Shown piece after piece: positions 24,005 to 36,800 of a stretch of 64,000 nt of DNA (its first letter is position 1; each line of letters begins with the position of its first letter). The position numbers and the translations under genes are program-made. Source of the DNA: Pterobdella sp. o SKG-2022 (lineage: Eukaryota; Annelida; Clitellata; Hirudinida; Piscicolidae). Location of the stretch: contig OZ038327.1 of assembly GCA_964035795.1 (NCBI GenBank), positions 6,452,985 to 6,516,984 on the forward strand, given 5' to 3'. The notes beneath the pieces are model-generated. The model saw only the letters and a list, made by a program, of their open reading frames with translations, was not told the origin of the DNA and did not search any database.

Positions 24005-24375
24005 TATGGATGTTGGGTAAATGTGAGATGAATGTTGAATAAATGTGAGATGGAGGGAAGGATGTTGGTTGGAGAGATAGATGTTGTATGGAGGAGTGAG
24101 TGGGAGATGGAAGAATGAATGTTGAATTAAAAAATGAATGTGGATGGATGGATGAATATTGGATAAAAATGAATTTTTGATGTAGGAATAGATTAGGGAT
24201 GAATGTGGGATGAAAAGGTGGATACAAAATTTGTTTTGGGTGAAGGAATTGATGGTGTACGGATAGATGGAGGTTGAATGAGATAAATTTTGAATGGATT
24301 AATAGATGGATAGTTGGTGACAGGAGGGATGGATAAATGTTGGATGACAGAATGGATGATGGAGGAAGGTATGAA
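24005..24375 (-). repeat. degenerate GGATGAATGTTGGATG minisatellite-like tract
   Basis: About 370 bp built from irregular repeats of GGATGAATGT, TGGGATGAA and GGAGGGATGGATAAATG. The strong purine/T bias opens a His/Pro/Ser-rich minus-strand frame of 151 codons, which is a by-product of the repeat and not a gene. Confidence 0.7.
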
Positions 24376-25067
24376 TATTTTTTATAAACTACACGAAACT
24401 TATTGGAGATAAAAACTTCATGATGCACGTGTATCAAGTATTGGATGGAATATCAGGTATTTCAAATATTGCATCTTATATAAGAATTTGTTTTTTAGTC
24501 AAAAAATATCCAAACGAGAAGATTAAGTTTTCTATATAAAAATTAAAAATTTTGAAACTCTAAATATAATTGCTTTTTCAGAATTTATAAAACTCTTTGA
24601 GAGAATGTTTTCAAATATGCTTATAAATCACGCATGTTGTGTAAATCTTATTTAATATATTCAGTCCTTTCTAGAGAAAGCAACAAGATCCCAGTGAATT
24701 TTAATTTGCTGACTCATTTTGGGTATTTTTTAATTCACTCTTTTGAGGACAAATAATTTTTTTTGCGAATTTATAATGAACTTAGTTCGAAAATATTTTT
24801 TAAAATGAATAAAAAGTTGAGTATTCAACTACAATCGAAATAGTTTTAATAGTATAAAAATATAAATATAAATATAAAAACATCTGTTTGTTAATTATGC
24901 ACAATGCACTTTTCAACAAATTTCGATTTAGTTCGTTTCTCGAACCTTCAAACTACTTTTAATACGACAAATTAATTAAAATATTTTAAAATTAAACTTC
25001 AGGCATATACACTATATTAAATTCTTTATAAGTTTTTGCGTGTTATAATTCTTCATTTTTGTGCGCA

Positions 25068-28000
25068 ATGTCTACTCCGGCCCGCAGAAGACTTATGAGA
25101 GATTTTAAAAGGTAAATGAAGTTTTTTTTTTATTAGTTTTAAGTTAAACTTTAAAATATTTTTTATGGCTTTTTTATTTAGATATTCAAAAATTATCGAG
25201 CTATCCAGAAAATTTCATTTGAATCGATATTTTGTCCCAAAATTAGAAAGTGTGGTATCTTATTGAATTTAAAAAGAATTTTTGTTGAGTTTCATAAATA
25301 TTTTATTGGTTTATTTTTCATTTGATCCTCATCCACCATTTTCGTCTGCTTCTAAACGACAGTTGTACCCTAATGTTATTGATTTAAACAGACTCAACTG
25401 CACTCAGTTCATAATGAATATTTCCAAGCATTTTTCTTTCATGGAATATTTTTATTAATGACTTATTCAAAACCCAGTCTTTATTTTTTAATTTTAAATT
25501 TTTTATAATTATTTTTAAAATCACAATTGATTTTGTTATACCATGTAAATTTTTTAAAACCACACCATTAGGCATGCATAAATTATTGGTTGAAACAACA
25601 TGAAACCATTTCTAAAATACAAATGTATTTTGGTCATGTAAAAATAAAATTTATAATCTGATTGTAAGATCTTATTCAAATTGGAGCTAGGCAGAAATTA
25701 TTAGGGTGGTATTGAAGAATCTTGCATGAGCCTGTGTTATAAGCTATATGAGATTTAATTATGGTGCATGCTTTTTGAGCTATATGAGGCTGCATGATTG
25801 TTTGGCATGCACATCTGAATGTTCCTGTTTTGCTCCTGAGTGCCAAAAGTCAAATATAAATGGCATGCTTTCAAGTATATATTTCATATTAGCTTAGCTT
25901 ACTTATTTAATAGTTATTGAGCTTGCTTGGTTACACAATTCATAGCTTTGACAAAGTGCTTCTTTATAAAGACTATAATAATAAATGAAGGATAAAGGGT
26001 TATCAAATAGGCCTAAAATTGAATATTCGATTTTAAGGTTTAAGGGAACATTGTCTGAAGCTAGCCATGTCACATGATTTGATGATATAATGATAAAAAT
26101 ATATTGAAAAATCATTCAATTATAAATAAATTGATTTAATAAAGGCATAAAACAAAAATTAAGACTAGAGCAAATTAATGTAAAAAAATCCCAAATTTGG
26201 TTTGAAAGAATAAGATGTCTTAAATAGAAGTATATGATTATTTGAACACTAAAGCTAATTTTCTCAAGTACAAAGCTTTTCATTAACAAAGTAACATTAT
26301 CAAGTACATTACTTTGTTAACGAAAAGCTTCGTACTTCAGAAAATTACCTTTAGTGTTCAAATAATTTTCAGTATTTACTTTGGCTAAAGAATATTATTA
26401 TAGAAGTATATGAATTTCCAAAAAATGAAGTAGAACTGAAGCTTAGCTTTTCAGAATCATTGAAAATATTAGTTTTATATTCAATTATGCTATAAGACTT
26501 AACAGGTTCCTATTATTAACAGACACATCATTTCTGACCCCCTCCTCTCCTGTATATAGGATGAGGTTGAATGAATAAGACCATAGAAATGAAAAATAAT
26601 AGTGGAACATGACTATATGCAATTCAGTGCAATGCTTGTCTGTAAATTTTCATGACTCAACACTCAGAAGAAGTTTTATGCATCATTTTATTATAGTCAG
26701 CATCTTTCCCTTTTCCAAGGGCTCACTGACTTCTTTTTTTGACCTAACCCTCTCTCTCCACTTCACCCTGTCATAGGCATTTTCAAGATCTAAGTTAAAC
26801 CTACGACAAAGGTTTTCCATCATATTTTTCCGCTCTTACCTTGGCCTTCCCCTTCCTCTACTGCCTTCCACCTCAAACCTCCACGCCTGCTTAACACAAG
26901 CATTATCCCTTTTTCTTACAACATGCTTCAGCCATCTCAAACTTCCTTATTTCTCCATTTCAACAATCGCATTATCCAACCCCAATCTAACCATCAACTC
27001 CTTTGTATTCACACCATCAGCTAGCTGCACACCACACATCATTCGAAGCATCCGTTTTTCTGCTCTTCTTAAAATACTCTCTTCAACGGACCTTACCACC
27101 CAAGTTTTTGAGCCATATGTCATGACAGGCTTCACACATGTTCCATAAATTTTTACTTAGATATTCCATGTGTGTCTTTTACCACATAACATGAAGACAT
27201 ACTTTTGAATGCCTTCCACCCCAGTCCTATCCTGCGTTTAACAGCTAGCTCACTTCCTCTTCCACAATTTCTATTATCCCCCAGATAACAAAAATTATTC
27301 ACCCTTTCCAACTCACTCAAAAAAACATTTGAAACATTATTACATACCTTATTTGAAACATTCATACAAACCCTGCATTCAAAATTTCCACTCATCTTAC
27401 AAGAAACTCTCTACCCTAGCACACCGCGCATTAACCCACTTCTTACATGTCTTGCCTCTCACACAATTTACCTTAGCCCTCTTCCCACTACACTACATGG
27501 ATCAATCTTAACCAAGACAACAACCCCACCACCACCACTACTCTCCATGACTTTTGTCTTACCAAGATTAATCTTCAATCCTTTCCCTTCAAAGGCTGCC
27601 TTCCAACGGATGAACATTCACACCAACATCAAATTCTTCCAAGTGTCCACCTCCAACCTGAACCGTCGTTTTTACTCTTTTGTACATCAATATTACTGCC
27701 TGAACCAACCTTTCCGGGACCAACTTCTTTCTCAGCGCCCATTCAATCACCTTTTTTGGCACTCGATCAAAAGCCTTCTTCAAATCAACAAAGCAGATAA
27801 AAAGCTTCCTATTCTTCTCAAGGTAGCTTTCCTGCATTTTTCTAAGAATAAAAATAGCGTTCATTGTGCTTCGCCAGGCATAAAACCAAATTGCATTTGG
27901 TCAACTTTCACTAACCTTCTTAACCTCTTTTCCAGCAACATTTCCACCACTTTCATACTATGCTCTAAAAGCTTTACACCTCGATAGCTCGCACAGTCCA

Positions 28001-30444
28001 TAACGCTACCTTTCTTCTTATAATTGTAGAGAAGCAGCTAGGTGCTTCTTGTCAATTCCAGTTGCCATTCTTCATGATCTCAAGTGCTCTTTTCTCTTCG
28101 TTCATAGCAAGTATGGCTAAATAAAAAAAGCAAATGAAGGCCTCAAGTTGATTGAAAAATGGATTCGTCATTAAGAGAACTATTGTAATGCTTCTAGGGA
28201 TGGCAGTTACAAAACTTTGTTTTGTCTTATTGAAGGTGCTTCCAGAGAGAAAAAAATATTTATATATACTATCAAATGAGAGTTATTTGAGTTTGAGAAT
28301 AAATTAAAATAGACAACTTAACTGATGAATTTGTTTCCATCAAAATACCTTTTTCAGCAAAAGAAAAACAAGTATTAATTATTTTTCTGTTGTTTTGTTT
28401 ATTATTATGCCGTTGTTTCATGGTAAAACTCCATGGCTTCATTGGCATTATCCTCATTTTATCAGCATCAAAATACCAGTTTCATTGCTAACGTAGCTAT
28501 AATATTTTTTGCACGGGTGTTCCTTGGAAACTTCCATGCTGATCACCTGGTTTTAACCTCAGAATGCCTAGCTATATCAAAGTTTTTCAAAGGGAATTTA
28601 AGAAAAGAAGGTGCTGGATTGCAGGTAAACTCCAGAAAAACCAAATTTTTGGTTTTAAAAATTTGAGAGAATTTGCAAATCTACCCTGCAGTGTATGCTG
28701 CAAACTTGCTAACTCTGCATGCTTTTTTTGGATCCGAAATAGATGTAGCTGTTTGTCTGTAAAACTGAAGGATTACGAATGTGTTCTTCAACGCTATCTC
28801 AATTCGGCGCCATCTATCCATAATAGGCCTATCAAAGAGGTTACTATTGGTAACGTCACAACAGATGTAGGACCCATGTTTTGCATTTTCAGTGATATTT
28901 TGTGAATTGGTAGTTATCATCAGATGTTCAGTTTCTTAAATTAATTTAACACACTTATGCGAATATTGACTTTCAAACACGGCACCTTGGAATCTCGTGT
29001 CTTTCCTCCCTCTTCACACTAGAATTTTTACAGCAGTATAATCTAATAAAATTTCAGTGTTTTCTCAAATAAAAATGTAACGTTTGCACTATTTTCACGA
29101 GATGTATCTTGGTTGACGAAAATTTTTCTTATCAAACTAAACTGAATCAGAAAAAAATAAGTTTTTCATTTCCCATTTCATTATAAATCATTTTACCACC
29201 GGAGTGATAATTTGAATGGCACACCAGACTGCAACAAGATCCCCCAGCAGGAGTAAGTGGAGCACCCACGGACAACAACATTCTGCACTGGAACGCCATT
29301 ATCCTCGGGTGAGTACCATCTCTTTCTAGTTTTCATATAACTGAACGAAAAGATATTTTGAATTATAATCATTGAAAAGCTTTAAAAAATGAATAATTTC
29401 AGGGATATATAACATCGCAACAAATTATATTTTTGAGGGTTATTCAACATTTGGCAGGGGTAATGTATGCTCAAAATAAACTTCCTATCTCATATAATAC
29501 CCAAATCATATTTTTCAAATAAAAACAATTTCGAAACAAATCATATATGAATTGTTTCACTGTTCTCAATAACATAATTTTGAGGCTCTCAAAAATGCCG
29601 TTTGGAGGTCTTGAATGCACTGAAATTGCTTTTCAAATCACTTCAATAATAATGCAACCACCTTCTTTTATTAATATTGATGCGAATAATTTAATGTTGA
29701 CAAACGAATGACGCAAAACGAAAAAAAAACGATAATGATATCATGCTTCTACAGACCCCACGACACCCCCTTCGAAGATGGCACCTTCAGGTTGAGCATC
29801 GTCTTCACAGAGGAATACCCAAACAAGGCTCCCACTGTCATGTTCACTACCCAGATGTTTCATCCAAATGGTCAGTTTTTTATCGTAATGTTGTGTTGAA
29901 CAGTCCAAATGAAAGTTTGTCATTACAGTCAAAATGAAAATTATTAGTTATCCAAGATTCTACTAATATTTTGAATTAGATTTCACAATTTTCGAAGAAA
30001 TTATAATTTGTGATTTTTTTGGAATAAGAATTTGATGAGTGTAAAAGGTCACTGGCCTTGAAACAAATTGTGTCAATAATGGCAGTCCCAGCAATACGCT
30101 AACGATGCACTTTTGATGACAGTGTATGCAGACGGCAGAATTTGCCTGGATCTGCTGCAAAACAGGTGGAGTCCCACTTACGACGTTTCAGCCATTCTCA
30201 CATCTATCCAGGTGCCACTGCTGTGTCTTCATTTTTTTGAATGAATCTAGTTAAAATCATCATTATTAATTTTACAAATAATATTAATGTCTTAGTTAAT
30301 ATGACGGTACGACAGTCGCTGTTGGATGAACCGAACCCAAACAGTCCTGCAAACAACATTGCAGCAAAGTTGTACCAGGAAAACAGAAGGGAGTATGATA
30401 AAAAGGTGGCTGCCGTAGTAGAACAATCGTGGATGTCCAAGTGA
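25068..30444 (+). CDS. UBE2A: UBE2A/UBE2B (RAD6) ubiquitin-conjugating enzyme E2, complete five-exon gene
   Basis: Exons at 25068-25111, 29228-29308, 29755-29870, 30123-30211 and 30316-30444 join in phase, with GT-AG introns, into 153 codons including the stop. That is exactly the 152-residue length of animal RAD6. It starts [15 protein letters not shown] and keeps [31 protein letters not shown] and MFHPN. The active-site Cys88 lies in [20 protein letters not shown] (codon at 30143-30145), followed by [10 protein letters not shown] and the C-terminal [17 protein letters not shown]6 works with RAD18 to monoubiquitinate PCNA in DNA damage tolerance and with BRE1-type ligases to ubiquitinate histone H2B; it acts in the nucleus. 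Intron 1 (4.1 kb) contains a foldback repeat and an antisense RTE fragment. It is tail to tail with TRAPPC13. No disabling change was seen. Confidence 0.97.
26224..26413. mobile_element. foldback (MITE-like) insertion with flanking 14-bp direct repeats
   Basis: Arms of about 58 bp (26237-26294 and 26309-26366) are near-perfect reverse complements around a 14-base loop; both contain ATTTGAACACTAAAG and AAGCTTTTC. The sequence ATAGAAGTATATGA stands directly on both sides (26224-26237 and 26400-26413), looking like a target-site duplication. It lies in UBE2A intron 1. No transposase is present, so it would be non-autonomous. Confidence 0.75.
26680..28112 (-). mobile_element. RTE-type retrotransposon copy, 5'-truncated and internally deleted (family of the 55-57 kb element)
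   Basis: It runs antisense in UBE2A intron 1. On the minus strand it reads from a MKNGNWN-like block (28080) through [39 protein letters not shown] (reverse transcriptase motifs 2-3) and [16 protein letters not shown]. It then jumps directly to the post-reverse-transcriptase [13 protein letters not shown] region, missing the catalytic YADD box. A damaged PHD-type finger follows (FECRVCMN), and a C-terminal tail [20 protein letters not shown]. Its 3' end matches the plus-strand copy ending at 57.66 kb. It is dead because the catalytic centre is deleted. Confidence 0.85.
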
Positions 30445-30588
30445 AGGCTGTGTTTCAAAAGTGGCTTAATATCAATTATGTTGATAGATAGGAAATTGTA
30501 GTGTTGGTACGAAAATGACAATTATCAAACTAAAAACCGTAAACTATTGTTTTATATACCCACAAACTGTAACGACAACATTCTGTTG

Positions 30589-30594
30589 AATAAA
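30589..30594 (+). terminator. UBE2A polyadenylation signal AATAAA
   Basis: Canonical AATAAA 145 bp after the UBE2A stop codon, in the short interval before the antisense TRAPPC13 3' end. Confidence 0.7.
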
Positions 30595-30716
30595 CACCTT
30601 TTACTGCTTCAAATGTTTGTCGCCAGCATTTCATGATGATGGCAGATTTGAATCGAAGATAATAAAATGAAATTTAGTATTCGAAAATTCGTGAATTTTT
30701 TGTGATTCAAAGCAAT

Positions 30717-30722
30717 TTTATT
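30717..30722 (-). terminator. TRAPPC13 polyadenylation signal AATAAA
   Basis: On the minus strand AATAAA lies about 100 bp beyond the TRAPPC13 stop codon (30825-30823). It is only about 120 bp from UBE2A's own signal on the other strand. Confidence 0.6.
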
Positions 30723-30822
30723 TAAATAATTGACATTTACAATTTTGAAGTCTCAAAAGTAGTCTCATTGATCGTCTCGTAATCCATTTTGATACCTCAG
30801 CTTTCTACCATAAAATCCTTCC

Positions 30823-33800
30823 CTAGGCCACCATGCTTTCCAACGACAGCACATGTAGCATATCATCGTGCTCATATCTTCGATTCAACAAGCAGTCTAA
30901 CAAACACAAGCCTGAAATAATCTGTAAATGATTTGTAATACCTTTGCATCTGATTCATTTGATTTTCTTCGAGGTTAAGTGATCACATGAATTATTAATG
31001 TTAAAAGATAGTCCTACAATAAGTCCAGTAGCAGTGGTGATAAACTCAAGATGTAGCAGAAGCGAGGACCCGCTTTCCAGGCTGTTGTAGATGCCATTGA
31101 AATCCAAATACATTGTTTTGAAATCAGTCCAAATAAAAATATTGAAATTTTTTAATAGAATTTTCATTTGAAACTACACATGTGATATGAGAAGCACGCA
31201 CCTTCCAAGGTTCTTGTTTGACACCCCACACCACGAAAAGCCCTTGCTGTGGTCGCTCTCCAGCTGCAACCTCAGTGATAACATCCTGTCACTGCTCAGC
31301 AATTTCATTATGACCTTTATAATAACTTGGAAAATATTTTTCGGCAATACTTCAACTTGAACACTTACTCGTCCAAGACTCCTTTGTAATCTACTAACTC
31401 GGGTTATGCATGTGGAGGTCAAGATTTAAAAACACACTCTAGAAAAATAGCATATGAAACACTCCACAAGACTGAGATTCAAACCTTGGTTTAAAGCACT
31501 GACATTTTTCTTTTCAAAAGCACCTTCTTTCCAAGTACAATAACTATCGTTTAGCTCAACTCTCGGATGATTACCTCTGAGTAATTAACATACCACAATC
31601 CCCACATGGATGTGTTTCCACATTCTCTAAATAACGTTTTCATTACTCAGACAACTGAATCTCAAACCTTTTCACTAAACTTTCCATTCAGCACGTTATT
31701 TATTTATTAAGATTTTGATACATGGTATAACTGCATTACACCAGGCTTACTTGGAAGCTCTACTTAAAACTCCATCAAAAATCTCATTAATTCTGCCAAG
31801 ACAACAAAAATACCAGATGCTTTTCACACTTCATTCCGTCCAAAGCTCCCCTCACTGTCTTAACTTATTACTTTCGTATTATTCAAATAAAAATAAATTC
31901 ATTAGCTTGTAGTCGAATAGTGAGAAAAGTCTTATTCTTACTTATTCCAATCAAACTATTCATTCAACAGGGTTGAAGCTTGCCTGTATTAGCTAAGTCA
32001 TCATTGCAGTTTCACACATTTCTGAAACACTTTTCTCGAATAACATGACGATTTGCCGCACACATAAAATGCATTTTAAACTATTTATCTTAACTACATT
32101 TCCTTAGAACAACCATACTTCCAGTCACACCACCCTCTCACCAGCAGTTAGTGACGCAAACAACCAATGGCTGTATCTCCCCTTCATACACTTCACCACT
32201 GCACTCCACCACTCTCACTTTCAAATCACCTATCCAAATAATAACAATATTAATTTTAATAATTTGAGATTAATACTTCTTGAATTGTGCCTTTACCGTT
32301 TAAAGTGCCGATATTCTAGCAACTCAACCTCGAAAAGAAATTCGAAAAAAAAAGGGAGATTCTTGGCACCTTATGCTCATTTAAGAGTTGTTGGAAACTA
32401 AGAGTAATTGTTTTGTGAATTCATGAAGGCTTATTGGAGCGTGCAAATGTTTCATAATTATAATCAATGAATACTAAGCAAATTGTAAATTAGCTCATAA
32501 AAGTAAAATGATCACCAGATCCGGGAAAGACCTTGTTGAGTTGGGATGTTTGCAGCCTGCCTCTCTCACCCATACAACTTTGCCAACTTATATCTAACTT
32601 ACCTAAGTTCAAAACTCCTGTGGTTGGGTGAAATGTGTGCTGTGGAAAAGAGGTGATGCGGAGGTGAAGTGGGGCGTGTACAGGTTAAAGTGTGGTGTCT
32701 GTATTAAAACGTGGTATTTCATAAGACGCATAAAACGAAAAAAATTAGCAAGTTCAGAAATGAAAAGAAAGAAGTAGAAGTTTTCATAAAAACTAAAATA
32801 CCTAAAAAGTGCCCTGGTAAATCATCAAATATGATGCAAATGATGAATGAGAAAAGATTAACTGAATTCCAAATGCTCCCTCTTCAACAACACCTTTGGC
32901 TTCTTTTCTCTTCATTGCTACTATAAATATTTTCTTTCACACACACCCTCCACCAACTCACACAACTTACATACAAACAAAACATCTTCCAAAACTAACA
33001 ACACACACTTGCCCACATCTACAAACAACTCATCATGTCGAAGACTTCCCACATATTAAAAAAACCACATTCAAATTTTATCTACCTACATCAACCCAAT
33101 AACCAAATACTAAACCGTCCTTAATAAGCTCTACTAAAAAGCTTTTATCTCACCAAACATGAATATTGGCAGCTCAACTAGGAACCAACAAATCAGCGTT
33201 TCTCATACATTATCCACACAACGTGGACACCAAACCTCCCTTCCCACTGAGTCATAAGACTCCCTATCACACGAAACACTTCAACTGCAAGATGGAGGAA
33301 GTTGACGAAGGACTTAAAATGGAATCTGATCTCTCCATCACAGAGCAGAGCCGGGGAAAAATTGATGAAAATAATGAATGCATAACTAAATATGAGAACC
33401 TTTTGAAAGAAAAGGGTTAGGCTTTGTAGCAATCTTTTTATCGGCATTATCATCAAAGATATTGTTGTTTTTATTATTATTATTGGCGAGAGTGAGTTTG
33501 TAGAGATATTGTCTAGTATCTTTGGTGTTGATGAAGCTGAGTGGATGGAAGATGCTGAGAACGGTGGTGCTAGGTGGTGATGATAATGATATCATTAAAT
33601 AGCAATCACAATAGAAACATCATTATAACAAAATTAAGCAAGCAAAGCAAACGAGAAAATATGAAAAACATGAAACAAATGACTTCAACACAAAAATATT
33701 TTCTAACTGTTTTGTCTTTTTAGTGTCAGTAACACTTTTATAACCATCATCATCATCATCACTACCATCCTCATTCTCTTCCTCCTCTTCCTCCCCTTCA

Positions 33801-36800
33801 TAATGATTCAATTGTTTCACTGTGAAAGCTTCATCAGCTTCCAAAGACACCTTATGATGTTCATCAGTAACATTGGTACAATCACAAAAAAATAAAAGCA
33901 AGATTAAAAATAAGCATTAGTATTGAATGTAATAATACTGAAACAAGTAACACTTGTCCCATGGTGTCACCTTTTCGAGATACAGAGGGCCACTAGCAGT
34001 GTTTTCTATTTGAGCCTCAAAAAACAAGCAATCACTCTGAGGAACAATCATAATGTCAATAGTGCGAGTCATAATGAGATGAACATAAAATATAGCTCAA
34101 CCACTAATTCATTCGTTTTTCTTAATGTTCAAAGACTATTATATTGATGTGCATATCCGGGTGACTGAATTTGACAGTGTTATGCTATTTTCACTGAGCA
34201 GCAGAATATGTTGTCTTGGAAGTCTTTGTGGAATTAATAACTTTTTACTCATAAGTTATTTTTACAAGACCTTCAGTCAAAACTAGTATTCAGCTGAAAA
34301 TAAATAGAGATCAACATCTGCCGTTCTCATACTTTGAGACTTGCTCTCTCATTTTTAATTAGGAACTTACATCAAGCTAAATGACAACGATATCTGAATA
34401 TCAGCTAGTCGATCAGGGTAATTTGAGTTTAATGCACGTTATAAAAATCGACCTGCATCTAAAGACGCCATGTTTGATGACGTCATATTTAAAAAAGATG
34501 CGTTTTCATATGCCCTAGGTGTATAGAAAATATAATGAAAATGCACTTCACCTGACCCCGAGGTGGTTTAGGCGTGATATAAGGATAGATGCTTGCAGAT
34601 ATGTCGAGGAAGATGGTAAGAGAGAAAAATGTAGACCAAGAAAAACATTGTCCCAAGTAATAAGCAATGACCTTAAAAAAATGAAACTCAAACCTGAACT
34701 AGCCCAAAGGCGTGAAGTGCGCAGAAAAGCCATTATGAGATCCCGTCCAACCTATGCTAGCATGAAAGCGGACGTAAAACGATAATGATGATGGTTGTGG
34801 GTATGACATTACGAAGGACCTACGTCTCAGTCTTTAGGCCTGCTACCCTTTGAGGGTACAAATCTAAACAATCTTTCCCCGTCCTCCAGTTACCCTTCGG
34901 GCTTACCAAATTTTATCTTGTTTCAGAATAATTTTTTTGGAGGACCCCACACAGACTGTTCTATCAGTCTGCTCTCTTAAAGCTGGGTTCCTAAGACAAG
35001 TCCTTAATATGCAAAGAAACGTCTTAAGACCAAGACTAACAGCCTGATGATGAAGCTATGGTATGTTCCTAACCTACAGGGCGAACATGGGGGTAATAAG
35101 AAAAAATGATGCATTAAAAATTTAAAAATTTTTTTACGTCGATTTATTAAAGAACTTCAGTAAATTTATTGAGCTTAAAAACACCTATAATTTTCGATAA
35201 GCTTAGCCTTATCATAAAACATTAGCGAAGTTATTTAGTAACTATGGTTATAAAGCAAGTTAAACAAAGACTATAAGTAATAAAATTTGGTTATTTGTTT
35301 TTCAATGCAAATATTTTGATATTAATTTGCAACTTCAAAGAAAAATATATTTTCTGATGATAAAAAATTAATCTCTTTGCCTCTTCTTTTGCTTTTCTCA
35401 AGTTTTTATTGTCCATTTTTTGCAACTTCTTCAGTATTGGGTCTCAGGCACTTGTGTCTACCTGCAACTGTGGGTCATTGAAGCCATTCCTTACCGATTT
35501 ATATTTTTTTAATTCTAGGCCCTCTCGGTTTAATAGTTTCATTTGAAAGAATGATTTATTATTTCCAATTGTATTTTTTCAGCATCACTGGCTTATCACA
35601 GTCCACTTTTTTGTTTAAACTGCTTTATAACCATAGTTAATAAATAACTTTTTACGCTAAAGTTTTATGACAAGGGTAAACTCATTGAAAATTATAGATG
35701 TTTTTTGCTCAATAAATTTACTAAAGTTCTTCCATCAATCGACGTAAAAAATTTTGAATATTATTTATAAGAAGACTCTAAAAATTTGCAATGAAAATTG
35801 AAAATTTGATTAAATATGAATGAAGGAAAATGAAGAAAGGAACATCAGTATTGTAGAACTTGGTCTTGACATCGAGTGGTTTGAGGACCTGCGGCAAATA
35901 AGAATTATTACTATATAATTAGTAATGATAATAAAAATATACCAAAAAAATCAAATATAGCTCGTGTAAATATATAAAATACTTGTAAGATTTGAAAACA
36001 TCTGATACTTGGAACTTGTAGAGTTTCCTGTAGAAGTGTTTCTCCTTGAGACTGTCGTGGAAGGTGACTGAACATACCAAGCTAGTGTGGTGGATGGTTC
36101 GTTATGGTGATAATTTAGAAATTTTGATGAAAAATGTTGCTCCTACTAAATGCCCATTTATATAGATTATAACAAAAAATTGCACGTTACTACAAGAACT
36201 ATACTGAATACAGTTTAGTTTGGATAATAAGAATCATAAAAATTGGAACTCACAAATTGGTACCCAACTCTTTGACTTCATGGTGAATCACTTCATCCAG
36301 GCCAGCCCCTGATGTCGATGTGAGATTAAACACCTTCATATTCTCATCAAATTACTCACTATTCATAAAATTATAAGTTAAGTCACTTACACTACATACC
36401 ATCTGGAACTCACCTCCTACTTGTTATATTCAAATAATCTCCTTGTTTCCAATTCAATTCATCATCATCATTTTATTTAGAGCCCATTTTCCTCAGCAGA
36501 GAATAGGGCTTTTTGAAAACAGTTTTCTTCCATGTAAGGCGGTCGTGTGGGTCAATTTCCGTCAAATTGAGCTTTGTCCAATCCTTCTTCAGCAACTCTT
36601 CCCGTGTCATTTTTGGCCTACCGGGTCTTTTAACACCAATCACCTTGAATTCTTTGACTTTTGAGAGTCAACCTGATCTGCGCACCACATGACCAAAATA
36701 CCTCAACCTATGACAACGCGACGCCGATTCTATGTTCTGCATGCCAAGTTTTTCGTGCAATTTTATCCTGTCTTCAACCATGGCTTTGCAAATCCATCGG

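Noticed and set aside
23982..24437. 151-codon minus-strand frame rich in His, Pro and Ser
   Set aside because: It arises from the degenerate GGATGAATG repeat tract and shows no domain.
28433..28920. Overlapping open frames on both strands in UBE2A intron 1 (one of 113 codons)
   Set aside because: No family resemblance, no convincing splice sites in phase with UBE2A, and each frame is only moderately long for this base composition.
33166..33420. Plus-strand open frame with MEEVDEGLKMESDLS
   Set aside because: It overlaps the antisense TRAPPC13 exon ending at 33400, has no homologue I recognise and lacks a partner exon.
35040..35075. Hammerhead ribozyme starting CTGATGA near the Penelope fragment
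   Set aside because: CTGATGATGAAGC is followed by no GAAA core at the required spacing, and stems I-III could not be drawn.
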